A stretch of DNA of 64,000 nt from Areca catechu (lineage: Eukaryota > Streptophyta > Magnoliopsida > Arecales > Arecaceae), in assembly GCA_021397845.1 (NCBI GenBank), contig CM038052.1, positions 42,926,949 to 42,990,948 on the forward strand, given 5' to 3'. Position numbers and translations under genes: made by a program. Below the pieces are notes generated by a model. It was not told the origin of the DNA and searched no databases. It saw only the letters and a program-made list of their open reading frames with translations. Below, in pieces: positions 1 through 12,182 of this stretch. Positions within the stretch are counted from its first letter, which is position 1. Every line of letters begins with the position of its first letter.

Positions 1-950
1 ACTCGACGTGTAGGTCGAGAGGATGCAAACATGACCCAAATCGAAGCTCATATGCACCCATAATCACTTAAAATCTAAGTCCAGCATAGATTTCATAGTA
101 GCCAATCCATCATGGACTAGTCGCTTGGCCTATAAGGCCTCCTCCATGGACCATCGTCTTCCTCTTCCTCTCAAGCCTTCACCCATGTTATCCCCATGCC
201 GCCACACTATCACCGAGCACCACCAACTTCTCTGTCACCGGTCATCATTCCATAGCCATCGTGAGTCACTGCCACCAAGCCTCAACCCACACTGCCATTG
301 CTCGTTGCTACTCCATCTCCACCATTGTTGCCGCCTCCCTCCTCCTCGTGACTGCCCATGCCATTAGCCATCCTTCCCTTGCCATCTTGAGATGTCCGCT
401 ACCATTCTTCCTTACCCATTGTCATCGTTGCCACCTCCTTCTCAAAGTCGATGCCCCTTTCTCCTTTCCATATCAATTGTAGCCACTGATTTCGCATTCA
501 TGGGCTGAGACAAAACCATCATTGCCATGGTCGCATCTCCTTAGTCTGTGCTGCTATCTCCTCAACCCATGCTGCCTTTGTCCTCTCTATTCACCGCCAC
601 TCACTGCTGCTATCATCGTAGCCCGAGCCAAATTGCTGATCACCATCCTCCCCACCAGTTTTGATGCCTATCATCACCATCACTGCTCATCCATAACTGT
701 CTCACCATCACTGCTCATCCATAACTGTCTCACCATCACCACCAGTCCAACAGCCATCACTGCTGCCCAAATTTGTCACTACCTCTAGCCCACCTGTCAC
801 CGTGAGCCACCATCGGCTTGATCTGAGCCACCACTAGCTTGATCTGAGCCACCATAGTCACCGCCTCCAAGTCATTGCAGTCACTGCCTGGTGCGGGCAC
901 CACAGCTCAAAAGAGAATTCAATCCAATCTAATCAAGCCAGGTTCATTAT
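1..950. other. Degenerate C/T/A-rich repeat region
   Basis: The stretch is rich in CCAC, CATC and GCC triplets and opens short frames with Ser, His, Pro and Cys bias in several phases. No domain is recognisable and the frames end quickly. A segment of similar composition lies at 2405-2720, and the leader of element C (about 55100-56130) has the same look. It is probably untranslated leader or decayed internal DNA of LTR elements. This is an inference from composition only. Confidence 0.4.
675..730. repeat. 28-bp tandem duplication
   Basis: A 28-base unit beginning CACCATCACTGC occurs twice without a gap (675-702 and 703-730), followed by a partial third copy. The copies look identical. It lies in the C/T-rich degenerate region and probably arose by replication slippage. 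Confidence 0.85.
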
Positions 951-2300
951 GGATTTCAATGGATTAAGTTAATTCTACTTTTGGTTTCAATTTTATTTCT
1001 TTAATTGAACATGAGTCTCAATTTTATTTCTTTGATTGAGCATAAGTCCTGTAAATAGGAAAATTTATTTTTTTGGTTGAGTTTGAGTCCTGTAATTAGA
1101 ATTAGGTCCATGTCAATTTGGTCTCTTGAGTCAAATTGGGTTCAATTCGACCTTGTACTTAGTTGATTTTATAAGTTGGATCCAAGATAGGTTTGAATTG
1201 GGTTCCAGTTAAGCAAGAGGGTTTGAAGATTAAGTGTAACAAATCACTCCAACAAGCCATGTCAAGGTGGACACCACATCATCAAATCTAATTGGAAGCC
1301 ATGTCATCTTCAAAGCCAACATGGAGAACAACTAAGCATGCCACATCATCACACATTGGGCGGCCAAGTTTAAATTCAAATTCAAGGTGGCCGACCACCA
1401 TTTTCTCTTCCATCCAAGCATGGTTTCAACTCTCCTTCCTTATAGCTTGCAACCTCCCATGATTTTCTCCTTGTAATTCGAATTTTCAAAATGAATTGGA
1501 GGTTTATAAATATCCCTCCAAACCCCTCTTGTAAGTTGATTATTCATGAATGAAAATTTAAAGTTTCTACTTCTATTTGTGTTGTGCAAGTGTCCTCCAA
1601 GAGGAAGAGGGTGAGAGGCCCATAGGTTCTTCCATTAGCCAACCTAGCCACCTTTCTAAATTAACTACATTCCACCAAGGTGCTGCCCTTCCATCAACCA
1701 AAGGAGTCTTTTCCATCCACCAACCAAAGTAGTCATCTTCTTCAAGCTTCAAGGCCACTAACACCACTCTCCAAGGGAGCCGTTCTACATCACTTTGGAG
1801 TGCCCATCTTCTTCCTTCAAGAGATGCCAACATGATTTCAACCAAAGAGTTCCAATCAGCCCACATTCAAGGTGCCAAATGCATCATCTTGATCTCCTAC
1901 AACTTCAACCAATCCACCAACATTCATTCCTACTTTAAACCTTTACATTCCCTTTTTCCTGCCATTCCAAGTCACTAATCCCCCTTCTTTCCAGGATCCT
2001 CCAAGATTGCGAGCTGAAGAGGGGTTAGTCTTGCCATTGAAATCATCCAAGCTAGAGGTCTTCTTTCCATGGTGTGATAGTTTCAAGTTCCATCTTCAAT
2101 CCATAGAGTGCTGAAATTGATTCACGACTAAAAGTGTGAGAATTCGATATTGGTAAGTAAACCTTCCTTTACTCTTAGGTTTGAATATTTGAATAGTTTA
2201 TGTCCTAGTTAGAATGGTTTCCCAACCATTAGGTCCAATCTTTAAGATTTAAACAAGAGCTATAATTTGGGTTACCTTAAATCCATTATTTAGTTTCCCT
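950..2300 (+). other. LTR-like promoter segment, family not identified
   Basis: This AT-richer block separates two C/T-rich blocks. It has a good TATA box at about 1503-1513, with a short 5' leader and T-rich stretches downstream, the layout of a plus-strand plant LTR. I could not fix TG/CA ends, a target duplication or a primer site. It could be a solo LTR or part of a gypsy LTR. No coding domain is seen. Confidence 0.3.
1500..1515 (+). promoter_or_regulatory. TATA box candidate
   Basis: TTTATAAATAT stands at 1503-1513 before a C-rich stretch, as in plant promoters and LTR U3/R borders. No transcript evidence is available. Confidence 0.35.
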
Positions 2301-3040
2301 TCATATGATTCCTATGCTTATCTTATGAATGAATTTGTTTATGTAAGTAGGGATCATTGCTCAACCAAACTTGTTAATCTTCTAATTTAAAAATTATCCT
2401 TTGCATGCCGCATCACTGCCCCCCCAATCTAGAAATTCCGAGCTCTCGAGTCACCATGGTCCACCTCCTTGTTCCACCCATCGTGCCACCTTCTTCCTCC
2501 CATCATCATTGCCCCTTTCTCCATCCCGAGATGTCCAATGTTGTAGCCCAGCCCATCACTATAATTGTTGTCATTGCCATCTTCCACGCCATCACAACTG
2601 TCCACTAGAAGATCCAACAATGAGGATGAGTTCTGAATGGAGGAAGGAATCTGGGAGTCTCAAGTGCGATCCATGTCTACCAATGCCAATGATTCCTAGC
2701 CATCCAAAGTAGCCAATCGAATGATTGAAGAAGACTCCAACCTATTGTGGCATGCTAAAATACGATCTTCCATGATTTCAAACCATCCAACAGCCATGAG
2801 TCCACGAGTCTATCTAATTCTCTCTATTTCAAGGATCCCATGCTATAGAAGAAATTATCCTAAAGAGAGGGTACAGTACAGGATAGAGAGCATAGCTTGA
2901 GTTACAGGTTGGTCTCTAAGAGTAAGGTTTCTTAGAGAAAAATTTTATCCCTACACTATCTTTAAGCCTACTACATTTCCAAAATCAAGATCAAAAGAAG
3001 AAGAAGAGAAAGCCAGTTCACTTCAAGGAGTACAAAACAA
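2300..3040. other. Degenerate repeat DNA, no gene seen
   Basis: The block from 2405 to 2720 resembles the C/T-rich block at the start of the window. The part from 2720 to 3040 has no open frame of note. It abuts the truncated RNase H end of element D. Nothing else can be supported. Confidence 0.4.
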
Positions 3041-3059
3041 TAAGAGAGTTTGTCGACCA

Positions 3060-4500
3060 ATATTATGAAATGAGGTAATAGAAGGGAGTTCGTCGACTGA
3101 TGAACTTCTATAACCACATAGTTTCCTTGCAGCTTCGGATGCTATAATATATTCCACCTCATAAATAGAATCGGTCATAATGAGCTACTTGAAACATTTT
3201 AGTAGATTGCTCCACCATTTAGGGTAAAAATAAAACTCGGCACACTATTACTATTATCCCTATCTGATTGAAAATTGGAATCAATGTATCCCATAAGTTT
3301 TAAGTTAGGTTCCCTATAAATGATCCATTGATCTTTAATATTTCTCAAATACTTAAGGATTATCTTTATAACCTTCTAATGGTTCTCACCCAAATTAGCC
3401 TAGTATATGCTCACTACCCCTAGTGAGTAGGCTACATCCGGTCTCGTACATGTCATGGTGTACATAATAGAATCAACTATCAAAGCATATGGAGTCAACT
3501 CATACTCTTCCTCTTTTCAAGAGTTGTTATCCAATCCTTCTTCGAGAGAAAAATTTCATGGCCTATCGAAAGATAACATTTCTTGGAATTCTCCATACTG
3601 AACTATTTTAGCATGGTATCAATGTATGTGGACTGGGACAATCCCAGTAGCATTTTAGATCCATCTCTATAGATCTTCATCCTAGGATGTAGGATGCTTC
3701 TCCCTAATCCTTCATGGAAAATTAAGATGATAACCAAACTTTTATCCCTTATAATGCAGGAATGTCATTCCGAATTAAGAGAATGTCATCCACATATAAT
3801 AAGAAATATAATTACAGAACTATCAGTCCACTTATATATGTATGGTTCTTCTCTATTCTTAATGAAGCTATATATTCTAACATATTTATCAAAATGTATG
3901 TTCCAACTCCGAGATACCTACTTTAATTCATAAATATATCTTTAAAGCTTGCATACCTTTGATTCATCTATGGATGTGAATCCTTCAAGTTGTATATATC
4001 TCTTCATCTAGCTCTCTATTTAGGAAAGCTGTCTTGACATCCATTTGCCAGATCTCAAAATCAAAGTATACAGCTAAAGCAAGCATAATATGAATGGACA
4101 TGAGTATTACTGCAAGAGAAAATATCTCATCATAGTCAATAATATAATGTTGACAATATTTATTAGCAACCAAATAGATTTTATAAATTTCCATCTATCC
4201 ATCTACTCCCCTTTTTCTTTTGAAGATCCATTTGCACCCAATGAGTTTTATCCCTTTAGATGGATCAACGAGTGTACCATTAATCTCTATGGACTCTATT
4301 TCAGATTTCATGGCTCCAAGCCACTTATCATAGTCAAATTTCTGCATGACATCCATATAGGTGATGGGATCCTCATTTTTTTCATCAAGTTTAACAAGAT
4401 TACTATCTTAGATCAAGAAACTATAGTATCTATCTAGCAAACATTGTACTCTATCGAATCTCTTTAATGGTGCCTCAATAATGAGCTCTAGGTTTGATCT
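3060..4500 (-). pseudogene. Element D reverse transcriptase and RNase H remnant
   Basis: The best frame covers 3985-4194 and shows the copia RT signature: a DYDEIFS-like block, then FEIWQMDVKTAFLN and an E-D/E-E-IY tail. The catalytic YVDD motif can be read on the minus strand near 3784-3800. The RNase H part lies at 3060-3300 and aligns with 9540-9790 of element A. Frames are broken by stops and shifts throughout, so no active enzyme can be made. In live elements this protein copies the RNA genome into DNA inside virus-like particles in the cytoplasm. Confidence 0.8.
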
Positions 4501-4639
4501 AATCAAAGCCAATTCGATAATTTTGTTTGTATGAATTGGTTCATTTACCTATTGAACTTTATCAAGTTCAACCATAGGAGCTTTAGTTACAAGGTAGCCC
4601 TAAGATTGACAAACAACTTTTGTTCTTCAAGAAAGTAAA

Positions 4640-5240
4640 AGTAATACCCTTTAGTTTCTTTTGAATATCTAATAAATAGACATTTATTAGACCTAGGTCT
4701 AAGCTTATCTATCTTTAAATGTTTGACATAAACCGGGCGGCCCTAGATCCTAAGGTATAAAAGTATTGGCTTATGCCCTGTCCATATCTCATATGGCATT
4801 TTATCAACAGAATTGCTCAAAACCTTATTAAGTAACAAGCCAACTCATAAGCATATCCCCAAAAAGGAGATTGGTAGACTCATAAAGCTCATATGGACCA
4901 AACCATGTCTAACAGTATTCGATTCCTCCTTTCTGATACTCCATTAAATTGAGGTATCCCAGGAGGTGTCCATTTAGAGAGAATCACATTCTCTTCTAAA
5001 TAAGTCAGAAACTCACTGATAAGGTATTCTCTTCCTCAATCTGATCAAAGAGTTTTAATACTCTTTTTAGTTTGCTTCTCTACCTCATTACAGTATCGTT
5101 TGAACATTTCAAACGAATTAGATTTATGCTTCATTAGATAGACAACCAAACCTGGATAGGTCATCTATAAACATAATGAAATGTTATACCCCTCTCTAGT
5201 TCTTGGATTCATTGGTCTACATATATCAGTATATATCAGA
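4640..5240 (-). pseudogene. Element D integrase remnant
   Basis: This stretch lies between the gag-pre-integrase block and the RT block and aligns by eye with the integrase of element A at 10911-11780. No long frame remains and the DDE residues are not all readable. It is called by position and similarity to element A. Confidence 0.6.
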
Positions 5241-5241
5241 T

Positions 5242-5427
5242 TTAGAACATCACTAGCTCAGCACCTTTTCCAGTAAAGGGTAACTTGGATATTTTTTCAA
5301 GAAGGCAGGATTCACAGGTCAACAATAATTCACAATCATTGACATCAAGGATACCCTTTTTGGTTAACCTATTTATAATGTTCTTGTTAATATGACATAG
5401 CCTATAGTGCCAAATATAGGTAATCAT
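5242..5427 (-). pseudogene. Element D gag-pre-integrase domain fragment
   Basis: The 61-residue frame has the hallmark WHYRLCHINKN start (family pattern W-H-x-R-L-G-H) and the pair CESCLLEK later in the frame. This is the HHCC zinc-binding N-terminal part of copia integrase. It is followed on the minus strand by integrase remnants. It has no start of its own and is a slice of a broken polyprotein. Confidence 0.8.
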
Positions 5428-5847
5428 TAATATTATCTAATCTAGGATGTTTATTCGAAGTGTACATCATACAAACAACTATGATAATAAATAGATGTTA
5501 TTTCTTAATTGTCCATAATATACAGTAACACCATCCATAATGATATTACAAATATCATTTTTTATTTATAGTTCATAACCATTCATGTCCAAAAGGTCTA
5601 CATAAATGGAATTTAACAAAAACTTTGGACAAAAGTGGCAATCACTCAGAATGGGAACTTGAGAATTGAAAACAAGCTTGATGACTCCCAAAGCTAAGAC
5701 TAGAACATGACTTCCATCTCCCATATTCAAAAATCTCTCACTATCCTCAAATATTCTACTGACCTAAAGTTTCTATAATGAATTGTAAATATTAATTAGA
5801 CTTCCGGTATCCAATATCCAGGTAGTAGTATTACATATAGAGAAATT

Positions 5848-6626
5848 TTAAAGTGTTATCATATAATTACCTTGTTTAGCAAACCCTTGCTGCTTTCCAT
5901 TCTTTGGCCTGTTTGGATTAACTGAAGCAATATAAAGAGGATAGTTCCTCTTCCAATGACCTTGCTTCTTATAGAAGAAGCACTTTGCCTGACTCTTATC
6001 GAACTTGGAATTCTTGATCTGAGATGTCCCAGCACTTTGCACCTTCTTATTTTTATTTTTCTTCTTTCCTTTCTTAAAGGGACAATGCCCAAAAGAAGAT
6101 TCACCCACCATGTTCACGAACTCTTTGTGGAGTGGTGATCTTTCTCATAAGTCTATAGTAATCCTAGCAAACCATGATAGTTCACTATAGGCTTTGTCAT
6201 TCTATAATGAATGACAAAATCCCGATAAGACTTGGGCAAAGAATTCAGCATTGCATCTTTTTCTAGCTGCTCATGCAAGGAAAACCTAAGTTTGCTCAAT
6301 TGCTTGATTTGCTTGATCATGTGCAATACATGATCAGCAATTGATGCCCCCTCATGCATCCAAGCATTGAACATAAAATAACTAGTCTTGTGCTGGTCAA
6401 CATCATCTGGTGTAACGAAGGACTCCTTCAACACTTGAAGTATTTTCTCTGGCTGAGCATCCTTGAACTTGCTACTAAACTCATCATTCATTACTGCTCT
6501 CATTATACAATGCACCATGGTACAGTCACTAATAAGTGTTGCAAACCATACCATGAGTATTTGGGGTGGGCTGCTAAGGTACCAGATTTGATATCATATA
6601 TAAGATCCGTGCATGCTCCAAAATAA
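5848..6626 (-). pseudogene. Element D gag remnant with broken zinc knuckle
   Basis: Frames at 6153-6554 and 5848-6117 form a copia gag of the UBN2 type (capsid-like, binds the element RNA). Visible marks are EKDAMLNSLPKSYRDF, NYHGLLGLL and a Lys-rich stretch before the zinc knuckle. The knuckle reads CFFYKKQGHWKRNY, so the second and fourth Cys of the CCHC pattern are Tyr. The frames are separated by a shift. It aligns closely with the gag of element A at 13881-14790. Confidence 0.8.
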
Positions 6627-7811
6627 TCTTGAGCTTTTGATACCAACTATCAAAATTGAGACACATTAACTTATGTACAACAATGATCGGAGCAACAAAG
6701 TGGTAGCCATTAACTGAAAAGAAAGCATAAGGCCAATTAGTATATGAATTATTAAATCCTAAAGACTTGAACTTTAGTCTAAAGGTCCTTTCACTATTTT
6801 GTATGATTGGTAGCCTTTACCTCCAAACCGAGGAATTACATTAATTTCTTAGTGGGTACCAGAATCCATATAGATTATTATATACAAGCCCGAGTATGGC
6901 TTGGCCCATCCATGTACATCTATAGGTAGGTTCATAACCAATTATTTCACCATACAACTTCTAGTAATCATTTTGCCCTGAGCACCTCTTCAGCAAGCAT
7001 GTGGCACCTCCACTGAAAGTCCTGGTTAGGTCTAACCATTAACATGGCAGGACTGGTGCTTCTAACTAATGAATGGTCAAGCTTGAGTATGGCTCGGCCT
7101 ACCTGACCACCATTTAAAAAGTTACAACTGAATCATCATATTATGAACGATAATTCCAATAGCCAAATAAGCACCAAGCCTTTGAGCCTCCAATAATTAT
7201 CTAAAATATTGGATCCATTATCATCCATTTATTGGGAGGCTATGACTCAGTTATCTCTATAACTTTATGATTTTAAGAATCTAATAATTTAGAGGATTTA
7301 GATATTTGTGACAAAAAAAAAGAAAACATGAACTGTAAGTCACAAATCCTCCCACTAACTTCACAAGTCATTGAAAAGGGTTCAAGACAGGCTGGTCCAA
7401 GGGCACCTAAATCAGTCTCACTGATTCACTTTAATGGCATGGGTCAACTCAAATCACTAAGCAATCTAATCAAATATGATCGACCACTTTGGTCGGGTAA
7501 GTGGAGATCGATGGGAGGGTCCTTGTTTCTTTCTTTAGACACCAACTTAATTTGCTTGGAAAGAGAATAGTCCCAATTAAAAATCTCTCTTAACCACTTA
7601 CCTTAGATACCAATTGGTTCACCAGTTATAATTTGGTAGCCTAATGACATAGGCTCACCTACTGAGCCACAATAAGGTCCATTTAGAAATCAAGATATGG
7701 ACTTGATCAAGTTATAATTATTGAGATTAATCTATAAAGAAGAAAATCTAATTCAACTTTTGGTTAAGTTTTAATTTCTTTATTTAGTCCATTTGATTCT
7801 AATCCTAGGTC
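6627..7811 (-). mobile_element. Element D 5' leader (proximal part)
   Basis: Non-coding. It aligns by eye with 14820-15890, the leader of element A, including the same order of short conserved blocks. It stops at about 7811 where the B-type LTR begins and resumes at about 19934. Confidence 0.65.
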
Positions 7812-7858
7812 TGCAACCCAAGAGGGGGGGTGAATTGCAACCCAAGAGGGGGGGTGAA
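7811..7858. repeat. 24-bp tandem duplication at an LTR edge
   Basis: A 24-base unit containing AACCCAAGAGGGGGGGTG is repeated twice back to back at the left edge of the B-type solo LTR. The intact B LTRs at 52450 and 61340 have a single copy of the matching segment. Confidence 0.8.
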
Positions 7859-7907
7859 TTAGGTTTTAAAAACTTTTGCAAGTATATGCCAATTCAAAAC
7901 AATTAAG
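7812..7907 (-). mobile_element. B-type solo LTR, left piece
   Basis: The sequence matches the start of the LTRs of element B (52450 and 61340). It is cut at 7907 by the insertion of copia A and continues at 18538. No internal B sequence is attached, so it is a solo LTR left by LTR-LTR recombination or a fragment. Confidence 0.75.
7903..7907. repeat. Target site duplication of element A, left copy (TTAAG)
   Basis: TTAAG lies directly before the LTR terminus TGAAG and is repeated directly after the other terminus at 18538-18542. The uninterrupted site in the B LTR at 61438-61446 reads ...AATTAAGTG..., an empty-site match. Confidence 0.9.
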
Positions 7908-9430
7908 TGAAGAAAAAGCAAAGGAAAGTAGGCATGCAAGGTAGAAAAATGGTTTTTAAAACTATTTTAAAATATGCAGTGGAAGGCTCGGTAGATAGAT
8001 CAAAACGATCTACCAATCTACCTCCAACAGGACCCAGTATAACAATATAGTATGCAATAAAATATCAAACAGCAAGAAAAGAGTCAAAAAGGCATAAAGG
8101 TACCTTATCGCTATACCTTAAAGATGGAGGTAGTGAAAAACTCTCAAGCCACACACGTGTTTGGCCTCTATGAGTAGTTCACACTGGGGCTTGACTCTGA
8201 TCAACTCCCTCGGAGTGCTAGCTCCTTGGGATCCTTCGGACCGATCTTCTTTTTCTCAGAAGACAAGGAGGAGAGGTGGGACCCTTCCTAACTAGCTCTC
8301 TTCCCAAGACTTAGCTTGAGTGCTAGGTGTTCTCACACCCAATCCCAAGTCCTCACAAAGCCCCTTTTTCCTTTCCCTCTTTTCTTTTTTCTTTTTCTTG
8401 TGTTATGTGTTGTAACCAGTAGCAGCCCTTAAAATAACCTTTATTTATAGGGGCAACCATGAGAGGAAGAAAGAGAAAGGAGGAGTGATTGGGGGAGAAG
8501 GTCAAGGGCCATACCAAATGGGTCCAAGCTAAAAAAATGGCAACTATTACCATCATACCAAGAAAGCCTGGAGCCAAAAATGCCTAGAATTCGAAATTCG
8601 AATTCAAAATTTGAAATCAAAACCTTTCAAGAAATCTTTCCATAATTTTTACTCGTCAGTCAAGTATCGACACTTCCATTTTATCAAGTGTCGACACTTG
8701 TAGGTGTTGACACTTCCAAGTGTTGATACTTTGAAATATCGATACTTAGAACATAGTCAATTACATTGACCTCCAATGATGGCAAACGATTCTCAATCAT
8801 CGATCAGCTTTTAGATCAGATAGAAACCCCTATGGTGTGTGACCCCATAGATTTGAATACTAAGCTGGTAGCACTGGAACACTTACAGTACCGGTTAAAG
8901 TCTTTATCTAGCAATGATATCCAATGTCCGGATAGGTCAAAAATTTCAAAGCAATTTTCTAGAACCTCTGGTATATGGTTATCACATAATTCATCCCTTT
9001 GACCTCATAATGCTCAGGATGACCTAGGATTCGACTGCCAACCCTAATTTGGTTCATCCAGATTATATCTCAATCTTATAAGTTCAGTGACTCCTCACAA
9101 GAACTATCCTGGCCAAGGTTTTACTAAATTGAGACACAGCGAGTCATTCACTCCAAACTATTTGGAGCGGTCAATTTCATCTTGATCCACCACCGCTCCA
9201 CAAGTACTTGACTGCACCCAGAAACTTTTCATCACTGGATTAGAAATCCAGGTAGTGTGGCATCAATGTATAGTGAGTTGCTTATAAGCTACCATGGTGA
9301 CCTCAGGTCTGAGGGACACATATACCCATATCCCTTCATGAGCAATCTTTTGGTAGAAGGGACTTCGCAGATGATCACATTCAGTGAGATGTCACACATT
9401 TCACTTATATGTCACATTAGTGTCACCGCA
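7908..9430 (-). repeat. Element A 3' LTR, truncated
   Basis: It aligns with 16694 to about 18235 of the 5' LTR, including the GTCGAC-type palindrome cluster (about 8655-8755) and the TATA region (about 8440). The LTR start expected beyond 9430 (TGTTGGG...) is absent: the sequence changes abruptly into RNase H coding DNA. Confidence 0.85.
8655..8757. promoter_or_regulatory. U3 palindrome cluster, 3' LTR of element A
   Basis: Four to five copies of an AAGTGTCGACACTT-like motif, some with one or two changes, sit about 200-300 bp upstream (on the minus strand) of the TATA box. The same cluster is in the other LTR at 17445-17560. Its role as an enhancer is inferred. Confidence 0.6.
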
Positions 9431-9790
9431 GAATGTGCTTTATGCGGTGATGAGACTTCAGCTCTTTGGCTTGAGCAATGGCTCCAGTACTGTCACAACA
9501 CACCGGAATAGAACCATCCAAGGAAGGTGCCACTCATAGCTTGCCTAGGAACTTCCACAACTATAGCTTCCTTCGGTACATCTGATGCTGTAATGTATTC
9601 TGCTTCGCATACTGAGTCCGCCATAGTAGGCTACTTGAAACTTTTCCAGCAGATCACTCCTTCATTTAGGATAAAGATAAATCCTGACATACTCTTGCTG
9701 TCATCCTTATTTGACTGGAAACTAAAGTTAGTATACCCCACAAGTTTCAAGTCAGGTTCTCCGTAAATCAGCCATTGGTCCTTAGTATTT
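9430..9790 (-). pseudogene. Element A RNase H remnant
   Basis: On the minus strand the copia RNase H block is readable: an AEYITASD-like motif, then EAIVV, then AQAKE-like and a KHI-type segment, with shifts and stops between. It ends at about 9430, where the deletion joins it to the inside of the LTR. It aligns with the RNase H of element D. Confidence 0.75.
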
Positions 9791-10960
9791 CATAAATACT
9801 TAAGGATGGTCTTTATCACTTTCCAATGAGCTTCATCTTGGTCAGATTGGTATTTGCTCACCATGCTTAGTGAGTATGCCACGTCTGGTTTACTACATGT
9901 CATGGTGTACATGATAGAACCCACTACCGAAGCATACAGGATTCTACTCATATGCTCTTTCTTCTTAGGAGTTGTCACACAATCCCTTTTGGAGAGAGCA
10001 ATTCCAATGCCTATCAGGAGATAGCCTTTTTTGAAATTTTCTATGCTAAACCATTTCAGCACAGTGTCGATGTACGTAGATTGAGACAGTTCCAGAAGTC
10101 TCTTAGATCTATCTCTATAGATCTTCATACCCAATATGTAAGAGACTTCATCCAAGTCCTTCATAGAGAACTGAGATGACAACTAGACCTTTATTCCTTG
10201 TAGTGCTGGGATGTCATTCCTGATTAAGAGAATGTCGTCCACATATAACACAAAGAATACAATTACAAAACCATTAGCCCATTTGTAAATACAAGGCTCT
10301 TCTTTGTTCCTAACAAAGCCATATGACTTAATACACTTATTAAATCACACATTCCAACTTCATGATGCTTGCTTCAATCCATAGATGGACTTTTGAAGCT
10401 TGCACACCTTTGACTTGTCTATGGATGTGAACCCTTCAGGTTGTATCATATACACCTCGTCTTCTAGCTCACCATTCAGGAAAGCTGTTCGGATATCCAT
10501 TTGCCAGATTTCATAGTTAAAGTGTGCTGCTAAAGCAAGCATGATCCAAATAAATTTAAGCATTGCCATAGAAGAGAACGTCTCGTCATAGTCAATACCA
10601 TAATGTTGACGATATCCCTTGGCAACCAGACAGGCTTTATAGGTCTCTACCTGCCGGTCTGAGCCCCTTTTTCTTTTAAAAATTCATTTGCATCCAATGG
10701 ATTTTATCCCTTCAAGTGGTCAATCGATGTCCATACATTGTTGATTTCCATGGACTCCATTTTGGATTTCATGGCTCCCACCATTTCTTAGAGTCAGACC
10801 TCTGCATCACATCCATATAGGTGATTGAATCCTCATTGTTCTCATCGAGTTCAATGGAATCACCGTCCCGGACCAAGAAACCGTAGTATATATCCGATCG
10901 ACTCGGTACCCTACCGGATCTCCTTAACTGGTTCTTGTATGGGCTCAGGGTGTGATCCAA
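9790..10960 (-). pseudogene. Element A reverse transcriptase remnant
   Basis: Frames at 10769-10960, 10360-10569 and 9790-10182 together cover RVT_2, the copia reverse transcriptase. Visible blocks are YEIWQMDIRTAFLNGEL, SIYGLKQAS, LYVDDILL (minus strand, near 10226-10250, the catalytic Asp pair), FSMKDLDEVSYILGMKI and GSIMYTMTCSKPDVAYSL. At least three frame changes and several stops separate them. Better kept than the RT of element D. Confidence 0.9.
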
Positions 10961-11393
10961 TCACAACCGATTCTATGTCATCCCTTAAGTGTGTCGGATC
11001 TTCTACTTGTTGAACTTCACTAAGTTTGATTTTAGCGACTACAGTTCCTTTACCAAGGAACTCCTTTTCTAAAAAGATAGTTCTAAGACTGACGAGCAAC
11101 TTTTGTTCCTCAGCCAAGTAGAAGTGATACCCCTTAGACTCTTTTGGATACCTAACAAATAGGCACCGGTCAGACCTAGGTCCAAGTTTGTCCATTTCCA
11201 AATATTTTACATAAGCCGAGCAACCCCAGAGCCGAAGGTGTGAGAGTGTTGGCTTACGTCCAGTCCATATCTCATATGGGGTTTTGCTAACGGACTTATT
11301 CAGAGCCCTATTCAAAAGGTAACAGGCTGATTCCAAAGCATATTCCCAAAAGGATAGTGGCAGAGAAGCAAAGGCCATCATGGATCGAACCAT
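10911..11393 (-). pseudogene. Element A integrase C-terminal part
   Basis: A 160-codon open stretch follows the integrase core after a frameshift near 11385. It shows the copia signature TPYEIWTGRKPTLSHLR, then LRLWGCSAYVK and KGYHFYL. The first residues repeat the end of the core block (MVRSMMAFASLP). The family role is to hold the core and link it to RT in the Pol polyprotein. Confidence 0.85.
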
Positions 11394-11857
11394 GTCAATA
11401 GGGTTCGATTCCTCCTTTCAGACACTCCATTTAACTGAGGTATCCCTGGAGGTGTCCATTGAGAGAGAATTCCATTCTCCTCGAGATATATCAGAAACTC
11501 ACCGGAAAGGTATTCATTGCCTTGATCTGATCGAAGGATTTTGATACACCTTCTAGTTTGTTTTTCTACTCCACTATGAAATCGTTTGAACATTTCAAAC
11601 GATTCAGATTTATGTCTCATCAAGAAGACATAATCATACCTCAAAAGGTCATCTGTAAAGGTAATGAAATAATTGTACCCACCTCTGGTACAAACATTCA
11701 TGGGTCCGCATATATCAGTATGTACTAGACTTAGAATCTCTTTGGCTCGTTCACCTTTTCGACTAAAAGGTGACTTTGTCATCTTTCCAAAAAGACAGGA
11801 CTCACATGTTGGCAATGAACCATTTTCACTAAAATTGAGGAGACCCTCGCTTTTCAA
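11378..11857 (-). pseudogene. Element A integrase zinc finger and catalytic core
   Basis: 159 codons carry the CESCLFGK pair of the HHCC finger (residues ~17-24). The core (rve) follows with Asp in HTDICGPM (~46), Asp in LRSDQGNEY (~110) and Glu in NGVSERRNRT (~146), so all three DDE residues are present. The frame then runs into an early stop, and the C-terminal domain lies in another frame. The active-site residues survive although the polyprotein is broken. Confidence 0.9.
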
Positions 11858-11899
11858 TCTGTTTATCCTGTTCTTGTAAATATGACCTAGCCTACAATG

Positions 11900-12177
11900 C
11901 TACAGGTACACATCGCTGACATTATCTATCTTAGGGCATTTGCTAAATGTGTACATTATACTAATAGGTAGCGATAGTATATAAATGCCATTGTTCATAT
12001 GTCCAATCATCACTACAGAACCATTCCAAATGATTTTACAAATGTCATTCTTTATTGATAGTTCATAACCATACACGGCCAATTGGCCTATAGAAATGAC
12101 ATTCAAGATAAAAGATGGATAATAATGACACTCATTCAAAATGATTGTACATAACCCAAAAACTAATTTAAGGACTC
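11900..12177 (-). pseudogene. Element A protease to gag-pre-integrase linker remnant
   Basis: The open frame holds copia-type linker sequence (SFILNVISIGQLAVYGYEL, similar to the family pattern V-P-x-x-x-x-N-L-I-S-x-x-x-L). Residues upstream of 12177 belong to the nested LTR, not to Pol. The protease active site itself is not readable here. Confidence 0.65.
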
Positions 12178-12182
12178 CCAAT
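12178..12182. repeat. Target site duplication of solo LTR G, left copy (CAATG)
   Basis: CAATG stands directly before TGATGCGGG and again directly after CCCCATCA at 13753-13757. Removing one copy and the element restores alignment with element D around 5690-5710. Confidence 0.88.

Noticed and set aside
125..788. Frames rich in His, Cys, Ser and Pro
   Set aside because: Three phases are open with the same bias, following the CCAT/CCAC repeats; no start context or domain.
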